DNA of 15,513 bases from Chloroflexota bacterium (GTDB lineage: Bacteria; Chloroflexota; Dehalococcoidia; DSTF01; JACRBR01): NCBI GenBank assembly GCA_025355835.1, contig JANXYW010000217.1:1-15513 (forward strand), given 5' to 3'. Shown piece after piece: positions 9,819 to 15,513 of this stretch (position 1 is the first letter of the stretch; every line of letters starts with the position of its first letter). The notes under the pieces were generated by a model that was not told the DNA's origin, ran no database searches, and saw only the letters and a list, made by a program, of their open reading frames with translations. Made by a program: the position numbers and the translations under genes.

Positions 9819-10265
9819 CTACTTCTTCTGCTGCGGAAGCGGCATCGTCGAGAAGAACTCAGTTGGCCTCACGCGGAGAACAACGCGGCCTTCCTTCGTC
9901 GCCCGCCCCTGGATGGCGGGCAGCGCCGTGTCTGAGATGGGGTTACCGCTCATCTTCTCACCGATCCGACGCATCGCTTCCGCCGCTCCGGCCTCCTCGA
10001 TGGACGCTTGTCCATAGATGAGCAGATACGGAAACGGGAACTCTTCGCCGAGCACACAGAGCGAGACGTCCGCATTCTTGCGGACAGCCCGCGCCTTGAA
10101 TCGAGACGCCGTCGTCGAGATGATGACGTCGGCGCCATCCATCACGTAGTACACCGGCGACATGTGCGGCGGCCCCGCCTTCCGGCCGATGCCAACGATG
10201 ACGAGCCGGTGGCTCTCGAGAAATGCTTGCTGTTCAGGTGTGGCTGGTATGAGTTGATCCTCCAC
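9819..10265 (-). CDS. PPOX-class split-barrel protein, probable F420- or FMN-dependent
   Basis: This 148-aa protein has the pyridoxamine-5'-phosphate-oxidase-like split-barrel fold. The sequence shows the usual order: strand LVIVGIGRKAGPPHMSPVYYVMDG (21-44), the cofactor-phosphate segment TTASRFKARAVRKNADVSLCV (51-71), and YLLIYGQASI (80-89), ending in the short strand GRVVLRVRP. Family members of this length are mostly F420H2- or flavin-dependent reductases or heme-binding proteins; which one is not decided by visible residues. GTG 10265 is the start: a TAGAGT box lies 7 nt before it and the preceding sequence has no good Shine-Dalgarno, so translation may be leaderless. The gene is divergent from the VOC dioxygenase. 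Confidence 0.8.
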   Translation of the reverse strand: MEDQLIPATPEQQAFLESHRLVIVGIGRKAGPPHMSPVYYVMDGADVIISTTASRFKARAVRKNADVSLCVLGEEFPFPYLLIYGQASIEEAGAAEAMRRIGEKMSGNPISDTALPAIQGRATKEGRVVLRVRPTEFFSTMPLPQQKK

Positions 10266-10272
10266 TCTGTGA

Positions 10273-10278
10273 ACTCTA
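10273..10278 (-). promoter_or_regulatory. Predicted -10 box (TAGAGT) of the PPOX gene, leaderless
   Basis: On the minus strand TAGAGT is followed by 7 nt and GTG 10265. The spacing is the same as at the sigma gene. No -35 match is visible. The 110-nt divergent gap (10266-10375) has no other clear regulatory site. Confidence 0.4.
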
Positions 10279-10375
10279 CTTGATATCGTTAGGACTCCGG
10301 CCCCGCCCTCGAACGCCGCAGGTTCCTCTAGGACAGGGCGCCGACGATCCAGGGCAGGAAAAGCGAGGTTCGGTT

Positions 10376-11308
10376 ATGTCACTCCACCGCATGAACTCCG
10401 TCACCGTCGGCGTGCCCGACGTGGCCGCCACGTCGGCGTACTACAACGACTTCGGGCTCACGGAAACGAAGCCCGGCGTCTTCGCGACACCAGACGGTGG
10501 CGAGCAACTCCGCATCGTCCACACGCCGATCCGTCGGCTTGTCGAAGTATCGATCGGCGCCGAAGATCCCGACGACATCGATCGCGTCGCGTCCCAGCTG
10601 AGCGCGATCGGCGTTGCGGCGCTGCGCTCCGAATCGAGCGTCTGCGCGGTCGATGCCGGCACGGGCGTGAATGTTCGTGTGGAGATCGCGTCAAAGATCA
10701 TGCAGGCGGAGACGCCCGCGACAAAGTACAACGGCCCTGGCCGTACCGAGCGCACTACCGAGCGCTCGCCGCGGCTGCGCCCGGACGACGCGTTCGTCGG
10801 AGCGCGGCCACGCAAGCTGGGACACGTCGTCGCCGGATCGACGGACATCGAAGCGAGCAACAAGTTCTTCACGGAGGGCATCGGCTTCAAAGTGAGCGAC
10901 AGCGTCAAGGGCATCGCGCACTTCATGCGTTGCTCGAACGATCACCACAACCTGCTCGTGCAGAAGTCACCGGTGCAGTTTCTGCACCACACGTCGTGGC
11001 AGGTCGCGGACGTCGATGAGATCGGGCTAGGTGCGCAGGCGCTGTTAACGAAGGATCCTTCACGGCACGTGTGGGGATTCGGGCGCCACCACATCGGATC
11101 GAACTTCTTCTGGTACTTCCGCGACCCCGCGGGCAACTTCTCGGAGTACTACAGCGACCTCGATGTGATCGTCGATGACCAGTTGTGGAAGCCGCAGGTG
11201 TGGGAAGGCATGCGATCGCTGTACTCGTGGGGCCCGCCACCGCCCGCATCGTTCATCCGCCCCGACGACCTCGCGGAGCTGATGGCGGGAAGCCATCCCG
11301 CGAAGTAA
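10376..11308 (+). CDS. Two-domain VOC extradiol (catechol-type) ring-cleavage dioxygenase
   Basis: This 310-aa protein has two vicinal-oxygen-chelate domains, as in BphC/XylE-type extradiol dioxygenases that open catecholic rings with Fe(II) and O2. The N-terminal domain (about 4-112) is degenerate and has no metal ligands. The C-terminal domain (about 145-265) supplies H150 (KLGHVV), H205 (FLHHTSWQ) and E257 (FSEYYS) as the 2-His-1-Glu metal site, plus an active-site DHHNLL (189-194). The position usually holding the second-sphere His in BphC appears as GSN (241-243), so chemistry or substrate may differ. ATG 10376 has GAGG 7 nt upstream and a typical N-terminus; an in-frame TTG at 10280 overlaps the divergent promoter. 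The next gene is a FAH-family hydrolase, which often acts in meta-cleavage pathways. Confidence 0.82.
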   Translation: MSLHRMNSVTVGVPDVAATSAYYNDFGLTETKPGVFATPDGGEQLRIVHTPIRRLVEVSIGAEDPDDIDRVASQLSAIGVAALRSESSVCAVDAGTGVNVRVEIASKIMQAETPATKYNGPGRTERTTERSPRLRPDDAFVGARPRKLGHVVAGSTDIEASNKFFTEGIGFKVSDSVKGIAHFMRCSNDHHNLLVQKSPVQFLHHTSWQVADVDEIGLGAQALLTKDPSRHVWGFGRHHIGSNFFWYFRDPAGNFSEYYSDLDVIVDDQLWKPQVWEGMRSLYSWGPPPPASFIRPDDLAELMAGSHPAK

Positions 11309-11330
11309 AACAAATCGTCGAGACCGAGAA

Positions 11331-11378
11331 CCCTCACCACGACGTGGAGAGGGTGGCGCCGACGGCGCGGGTGAGGTG
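11331..11378 (-). repeat. Double-hairpin dispersed repeat (family B), copy 2
   Basis: Read on the minus strand, this 48-nt element aligns end to end with 5938-5985 with 8 differences. In the first hairpin two inner pairs are swapped (C-G to G-C and G-C to C-G), which keeps the stem, while the outer two pairs are lost. The second hairpin has two A-to-T changes, at the centre and in one arm. It lies 22 nt after the dioxygenase stop codon and 39 nt before the FAH start, so it may separate the two transcription units. Confidence 0.75.
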
Positions 11379-11417
11379 CTTGAACGCGCCCGCTTCCGTC
11401 ACATATCGGGAGAGAAG

Positions 11418-12320
11418 ATGAAACTCGTCACGTACACCAGCGCAGGCAACACACGGCTCGGCGCGATGCTCGACGAGAAGACGATCGTCGACCTGAATCG
11501 CGCGAGCGGCGGCAAGCTTCCGGTCGACATGATCGGCTTTCTCAATGGTGGCGATGAGGCGATGTCGGCCGCGAAGACGGCGGTCGACGCGGCGCGCGCT
11601 GCTGGAGCTGCGGGCGCTTCCGCGACGGGCGTGATCTTCTCGCTCGACGTGCCGGGTACGCGGCTCGAATCGCCGGTGCCGCGGCCGGGCAAGGTGCTCG
11701 CCATCGGACTCAACTACCGCGACCACGCGGAGGAGACCGGCGCCGAGATCCCGAAGCGGCCGATCGTCTTCGCGAAGATGCCAACGTGCATCACGAGCAC
11801 GGGCGCCCCCGTGCATCTTCCGAAGGTGAGTTCCCAGCTCGATTGGGAGGGCGAATTGTGCTTCGTCGTCGGCAAGCGCGGGCGGCACATCGCCGCCGCC
11901 GATGCGATGTCGTACGTCGCCGGGTTCTGCAACGGCAATGATCTTTCGGTGCGCGACTGGCAGTTCCACGCGGCGACATGGACGATGGGCAAGGGCTTCG
12001 ACACACACGGCCCGATCGGCCCCTGGCTGGTCACCACTGACGACATCCGCGACGTCAACAACCTCGATGTGAAGACGTACCTCAACGACGAGCTGGTGCA
12101 GAACTCGAACACGAAGCACCTGATCTTCGGCATCGGCGCCATCATCGAGTACATGTCGGCGGCGTTCACGCTGGAGCCGGGCGATCTCGTGTTCACCGGC
12201 ACGCCCGCCGGCGTCGGCCTTGGGCGCAAACCGCCGAGCTACATGAAAGCCGGCGATGTCGTGCGCGTCGAGATCAGCGGCCTCGGCGTGCTCGAGAATC
12301 ACGTCATCGACGAGCCGTGA
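11418..12320 (+). CDS. Fumarylacetoacetate hydrolase (FAH) family protein
   Basis: This 300-aa cytoplasmic enzyme has the FAH-fold C-terminal catalytic domain (about 88-298). Family residues are clear: GLNYRDHAEE (97-106), the metal ligands E144 and E146 in DWEGEL, D175 in GNDLSVRD, K192 in MGKGFDTHGPIGP, and TGTPAGVG (260-267). Such enzymes cleave or isomerise 2,4-diketo or 2-keto acids with Mg2+ or Mn2+. ATG 11418 follows GGGAG with 5-nt spacing. Two roles fit the neighbourhood: 2,4-diketo-3-deoxy-L-fuconate hydrolase with the downstream fucosidase and SDR (43-nt gap to the fucosidase), or a meta-cleavage product hydrolase/isomerase with the upstream dioxygenase. I slightly favour the fucose role because the downstream genes are adjacent and a repeat element separates the upstream one. 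Confidence 0.87.
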   Translation: MKLVTYTSAGNTRLGAMLDEKTIVDLNRASGGKLPVDMIGFLNGGDEAMSAAKTAVDAARAAGAAGASATGVIFSLDVPGTRLESPVPRPGKVLAIGLNYRDHAEETGAEIPKRPIVFAKMPTCITSTGAPVHLPKVSSQLDWEGELCFVVGKRGRHIAAADAMSYVAGFCNGNDLSVRDWQFHAATWTMGKGFDTHGPIGPWLVTTDDIRDVNNLDVKTYLNDELVQNSNTKHLIFGIGAIIEYMSAAFTLEPGDLVFTGTPAGVGLGRKPPSYMKAGDVVRVEISGLGVLENHVIDEP

Positions 12321-12351
12321 GCGCCGTGCTGGCGCGTGGGCGCGGACGCGC

Positions 12352-12357
12352 TACCAT
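12352..12357 (+). promoter_or_regulatory. Possible -10 box (TACCAT) just before the fucosidase start
   Basis: TACCAT ends 6 nt before ATG 12364. No ribosome binding site is visible, and the spacing matches the leaderless pattern at the sigma and PPOX genes. It could give the fucosidase its own promoter inside the FAH-fucosidase-SDR run. Confidence 0.35.
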
Positions 12358-12363
12358 CACGCG

Positions 12364-13620
12364 ATGACGTCCTGGTTCGATACCGCTCGCTTCGGCATGT
12401 TCGTCCACTGGAGCCACTGCAGCCAGCAGGGCGTCGAGCTGTCGTGGCCGCTCGTCGGCGGCGTCTTCAGCGCGCCGAGCGCGAAGGATATGCCGGTCGA
12501 GCAGTATCACGCGACGGCCGCGACCTTCGATCCGCAACGCTACGACCCGGCCGCGTGGGCGCGCATGGCTTCGCGCGCCGGCATGACGTACGCCGTCTTC
12601 ACGACGAAGCATCACGACGGCTACGCGATGTACGACACCGCGTCGTCGGACTATGGCATCATGCACTCGCCATACGGCCGCGATGCCTTTCGCGCGTTCG
12701 CCGATGCGATGCGCGCCGAGGGCATTCGCGTCGGCGTCTACTTTTCGCTGATCGATTGGCACCACCCCGACTATCCAGCATTCACCAACGCCGACAAGCC
12801 GTACACGTTTGGCAAGTGGCGGCAGCCGGAGCCGGCGGCGTGGGCGCGCTTCATCGACGTGATGTTCGCGCAGATCCGTGAGCTGCTGACGAACTACGGC
12901 AAGATCGACGTCATCTGGTTCGACGGCGGCTGGGAGCGCTCGACGACGCAGTGGCGATCGAAAGATCTCGAAGCGATGATCCGAGAGCTACAGCCGGAGA
13001 TCATGATCAACGATCGGCTGCCCGGCGTCGCCGACTACGTGACGCCGGAGCAGTTCGTCCCCGCGCAGCCGCCGCCCGGCCCGTGGGAGACCTGCCTGAC
13101 CATCAACGAGACGTGGGGCTACTGTCCGGCCGATCTGAAGTTCAAGTCGGCGCGGCGGATCATCCAAACGCTGTGCGAAGTTGCGGGCAAAGGCGGCAAT
13201 CTGCTGCTCAACGTCGGGCCGATGGCCGACGGCGGCCTGCAGCCGGAGTTCACGAAGCGCTTCGCCGTCATCGAGCAATGGATGGCGCGCAACGGCGAGA
13301 GCATCGTCGGCACAACACCCGGCCTGGAGCCGTGGCAACACTATGGCCCATCGACGCAGCGCGACGGTCGCGTGTACTTGCACCTGCTCGCACGTCCGTA
13401 CGACACGATCTCCGTGCGCGGCGTGCGCACGAAGCGCGTGAAGGCCATCACGGCGTTGTCGAACGGCGCGGCACTCGAATTCACAACGCGCACGTCACTG
13501 ATCGACCAATTCATCAACCAGGATCCACTCGGAGAACTGACGATCGCCGTGCCGGAGTCAAGCATCGACGACAACGCGACGGTGATCGCGATCGATTTCG
13601 CCGACAAGCCGCTTGCGTAG
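12364..13620 (+). CDS. Alpha-L-fucosidase (GH29 family)
   Basis: This 418-aa retaining glycosidase would release L-fucose from fucosylated glycans or oligosaccharides. The (beta/alpha)8 barrel spans about 1-320 with GH29 landmarks: RFGMFVHWS (9-17), FTTKHHDGYAMYD (79-91, substrate-binding H83/H84), and VIWFDGGW (183-190), where D187 is the expected nucleophile. WGYCPADLKF and GGNLLLNVGPMADG (277-290) are also typical. A short C-terminal beta domain (about 325-418) follows. No signal peptide is present and the barrel begins almost at Met1, so the enzyme should be cytoplasmic and act on imported fucosides. ATG 12364 is the only sensible start. Family assignment is strong; linkage preference is unknown. 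Confidence 0.93.
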   Translation: MTSWFDTARFGMFVHWSHCSQQGVELSWPLVGGVFSAPSAKDMPVEQYHATAATFDPQRYDPAAWARMASRAGMTYAVFTTKHHDGYAMYDTASSDYGIMHSPYGRDAFRAFADAMRAEGIRVGVYFSLIDWHHPDYPAFTNADKPYTFGKWRQPEPAAWARFIDVMFAQIRELLTNYGKIDVIWFDGGWERSTTQWRSKDLEAMIRELQPEIMINDRLPGVADYVTPEQFVPAQPPPGPWETCLTINETWGYCPADLKFKSARRIIQTLCEVAGKGGNLLLNVGPMADGGLQPEFTKRFAVIEQWMARNGESIVGTTPGLEPWQHYGPSTQRDGRVYLHLLARPYDTISVRGVRTKRVKAITALSNGAALEFTTRTSLIDQFINQDPLGELTIAVPESSIDDNATVIAIDFADKPLA

Positions 13621-13642
13621 CGGCGCAGACGCGGAGGCCTAC

Positions 13643-14413
13643 GTGTTCCGTCTCGACAACCAGATCGCCGTCGTCACCGGCGCGGGCTCCGGCATCGGCC
13701 AGGCAATCGCAACGACGTTCGCGAAGCAGGGCGCGCGCGTCTTCGTGCTCGAACTGAACGAAGACGCCGGCGCCGAGACGGCTGCGCGCATTCGCGCCGG
13801 TGGCGGTACCGCCGACGTCCTCGCGTGCGACGTGTCCAGCATGGCATCTGTGACCATCGCGTTCGATCGCGTGTACACCGACGCTGGCCGCATCGATATC
13901 CTCGTGAACAACGCCGGCATCGCCCACATCGGCACCGTCGAAACCACGACGGAGGCAGATCTCGATCGCATCTACAACGTCAACGTGAAGGGCGTCTTCC
14001 TCTGCTCGCAGGCCGCGATTCCGAAGATGGTCGAGCGCGGCCGCGGCGTCATCCTCAACCTCGCTTCGATCGCGTCTCTGATCGGCGTCGAAGATCGCTT
14101 TGCATATTCGATGAGCAAGGGCGCAGTGCTGACGATGACGCGCTCGATCGCCGTCGACTACATCAAGCAGGGCATTCGCTGCAACTGTGTCTGCCCCGCG
14201 CGCGTACACACGCCGTTCGTCGATGGCTATCTGCGCAACACGTACCCCGGCCGCGAGGACGAGATGTTCAAAGTGCTGTCCGAGTACCAGCCGATCGGCC
14301 GCATGGCTGAGCCGGAGGAAGTCGCGGCGTTGGCGCTGTATCTCTGTTCGGACGAGGCCTCGTTCATCACCGGCCAGGCGTACCCCATCGACGGCGGCGT
14401 GCTCGTTTTCTAG
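13643..14413 (+). CDS. NAD-type SDR, probable 2-keto-3-deoxy-L-fuconate or L-fucose dehydrogenase
   Basis: This 256-aa classical short-chain dehydrogenase starts at GTG 13643, with GGAGG at 13633-13637 (5-nt spacing) and 22 nt after the fucosidase stop. Motifs are TGAGSGIG (12-19), NNAG (89-92), N114, S142, Y155 and K159. An acidic residue (E37) at the end of the second strand (VFVLELNE) favours NAD over NADP. The substrate loop has CPARVHTPFVDGYL (184-197), and the C-terminus is YPIDGG. Genomic position directly behind an alpha-L-fucosidase and FAH hydrolase, and ahead of an L-fucose/rhamnose mutarotase-like sequence, supports a role in oxidative fucose catabolism, either oxidising 2-keto-3-deoxy-L-fuconate at C4 or L-fucose at C1. 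The SDR family is certain; the substrate is inferred from neighbours. Confidence 0.87.
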   Translation: MFRLDNQIAVVTGAGSGIGQAIATTFAKQGARVFVLELNEDAGAETAARIRAGGGTADVLACDVSSMASVTIAFDRVYTDAGRIDILVNNAGIAHIGTVETTTEADLDRIYNVNVKGVFLCSQAAIPKMVERGRGVILNLASIASLIGVEDRFAYSMSKGAVLTMTRSIAVDYIKQGIRCNCVCPARVHTPFVDGYLRNTYPGREDEMFKVLSEYQPIGRMAEPEEVAALALYLCSDEASFITGQAYPIDGGVLVF

Positions 14414-14426
14414 CAGGGCGGTGCTC

Positions 14427-15513
14427 TTGATCACCAACTCCACCCGCACACGATTCGTGTCGAATCTCGGATGGATCGATCGCGGGGCGCTATGGGTCTA
14501 CGATGTGTCCTCTGACCGCACCACGTCGTTGGGTTTGAGTAGCGCGACGCATCTGCAACTGACGCCGGGAAGCGAGGACTATTTCGCGGCTACACATGGC
14601 TTTAAGGGTCTAGGCTGGCAGACGACGGCGCACAATATGGCGTCTCCCGGCGAAGAACTAGGGAAGCTGTGCTCCGATGGGAACAGTGTTCGGATCGAGG
14701 GTGACGAGAGCGTGTGGAGGCATTTACCACGCGCGTACGTCGCTCATTTTGGCGTGAAGGCAGATAGCTCCCCTTACTACAGTCTCGTGCTGTTGGACAA
14801 CGACCGGCCACCTCACATCGTTGTCGATCACCTCGAATGGTTCAACGGCGACGCCTACGATGTCGGATACCAAAGCGTCATGCGTGCCGTCGAGATTCCG
14901 GGCCAGTCCCGTCTCATCGTGACGATTCAACGGGACTCGTGTCCGAAGATCTACGATCCCGACCGCCATGAGATCATAGGGAACTTGACGCTGGCGGATC
15001 GTAATGGGAACCCATCGCTGCGTTTCCGTGCCAATGGCACAGAGCTTTGGGCGGACGACTACGATACGTTGGTCCGCATCAACGTCAACGACTGGTCCGT
15101 CCGTGACAAGATTCGCCTCCAGGGCGCGGAGAACGGTCTCCTCCAATTCATAGGGAGTTGGGATTTCAGCAGTGATGAGTCGCTCTGCGTCGTGGCTCGA
15201 ACGTATTCCGGCGATGTTGTTGGAGTCGATGCAAACAGCTTTGAGGTCACGCATCGCGCGGCGACGGGCGGGCAACCGCTCGATGTAGGTCTATTGCTTG
15301 ACGGGCGCGTGATCGCGCGTGACTGGAAGACCGGGGAACTGCTCCGTGGAAACCTGGTGGACACGCGCTACGAGGATCAGCCCAAGATGAAGACCTACGC
15401 GCAGACACTCGACCTCAAAGACGGGTCCGACGTAATCGCCACGTACGACGAGCATCACCGCGCGGTGTGGCCTGAGGTGCAGCGCGGCTTGCGCGCGATC
15501 GGCATCGAACGGA
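14427..15513 (+). CDS. Uncharacterised beta-propeller-like domain fused in frame to an L-rhamnose/L-fucose mutarotase-like domain (partial)
   Basis: A frame from TTG 14427 (AGGG 8 nt upstream, 13 nt after the SDR stop) stays open to the window edge, 362 codons. I checked the phase line by line and found no stop. Residues 1-310 look like a conserved hypothetical protein. Repeating units at about 175 (IYDPDRHEIIGNL), 217 (RINVNDWSVRDKI) and 266 (GVDANSFEVTHRA), spaced 42-49 residues, resemble YncE/quinoprotein-type propeller blades. There is no signal peptide. After a 10-residue linker (VDTRYEDQPK) the frame enters MKTYAQTLDLKDGS and YDEHHRAVWPEV, the start of an RhaM-type mutarotase. Third codon positions are less G+C-rich than in the SDR (11 of 20 at 15180-15239 against 16 of 19 at 14102-14158). 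Either a true fusion, a lost stop codon or a sequencing indel could explain the joined frame. Confidence 0.6.
   Translation, partial: MITNSTRTRFVSNLGWIDRGALWVYDVSSDRTTSLGLSSATHLQLTPGSEDYFAATHGFKGLGWQTTAHNMASPGEELGKLCSDGNSVRIEGDESVWRHLPRAYVAHFGVKADSSPYYSLVLLDNDRPPHIVVDHLEWFNGDAYDVGYQSVMRAVEIPGQSRLIVTIQRDSCPKIYDPDRHEIIGNLTLADRNGNPSLRFRANGTELWADDYDTLVRINVNDWSVRDKIRLQGAENGLLQFIGSWDFSSDESLCVVARTYSGDVVGVDANSFEVTHRAATGGQPLDVGLLLDGRVIARDWKTGELLRGNLVDTRYEDQPKMKTYAQTLDLKDGSDVIATYDEHHRAVWPEVQRGLRAIGIER
15387..15513 (+). CDS. L-rhamnose/L-fucose mutarotase-like protein, N-terminal part (possible separate start)
   Basis: The first 42 residues of a sugar mutarotase of the RhaM (DUF718) type are visible before the window ends. 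The family signature YDEHHRAVWPEV includes H24, which aligns with the catalytic His of RhaM. These enzymes interconvert alpha and beta pyranose forms of 6-deoxy-hexoses such as rhamnose or fucose. Homologues normally begin exactly at a MK-R/T-Y sequence like the one at ATG 15387, so this may be an independent gene. GAGG at 15372-15375 (11-nt spacing) could be a weak ribosome binding site. The upstream frame runs into it without a stop; see the fused entry. Beside a fucosidase, an L-fucose substrate is more likely than rhamnose. Confidence 0.7.
   Translation, partial: MKTYAQTLDLKDGSDVIATYDEHHRAVWPEVQRGLRAIGIER

Overview
This is a chromosomal stretch of a high-G+C bacterium, with 14 genes or gene fragments and no rRNA, tRNA, CRISPR array or insertion sequence that I can recognise. 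Frequent GTG/TTG starts, several apparently leaderless starts (a TANNNT box 6-7 nt before the start codon), an F420/FMN split-barrel protein, a zinc-finger anti-sigma/ECF sigma pair and a two-domain VOC dioxygenase together suggest a Chloroflexota (Dehalococcoidia-like) or actinobacterial environmental lineage. I cannot fix the taxon from the sequence alone.

Left part (1-3160). The tail of a membrane-anchored protein overlaps an ECF-transporter S component by 8 nt. Next come a RhlG/FabG-like short-chain dehydrogenase and, convergent to it, a soluble zinc anti-sigma factor that follows its ECF sigma factor (minus strand). A pair of inverted palindromic repeats fills the convergent gap.

Middle (3160-10270). 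An 890-aa GH63/MGH1-like glycosidase is divergent from the sigma gene. It is followed by a palindromic repeat, a glutaredoxin-thioredoxin reductase fusion and a Tat-exported kelch lipoprotein. A second copy of the first repeat family separates these from a minus-strand pair: an LPG-synthase-type flippase-like membrane protein and a PPOX-type flavin/F420 protein.

Right part (10376-15513). All genes are on the plus strand: a two-domain extradiol (VOC) dioxygenase, a second copy of the other repeat family, a FAH-family hydrolase, an alpha-L-fucosidase (GH29), a NAD-type SDR, and a long frame open to the window edge. That last frame joins an uncharacterised beta-propeller-like domain to the start of an RhaM/L-fucose-mutarotase-like domain. 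FAH hydrolase + fucosidase + SDR + mutarotase is what one expects from part of an oxidative (non-phosphorylating) L-fucose route: fucoside cleavage, mutarotation, 2-keto-3-deoxy-L-fuconate oxidation, then diketo-acid cleavage. The lactonase, dehydratase and first dehydrogenase would have to lie beyond the right edge.

The most unusual items are the in-frame propeller-mutarotase junction at 15387, the two families of dispersed palindromes at gene 3' ends (one with compensatory base changes between copies), and the glutaredoxin-TrxR fusion lacking the usual NADPH HRRxxxR motif.
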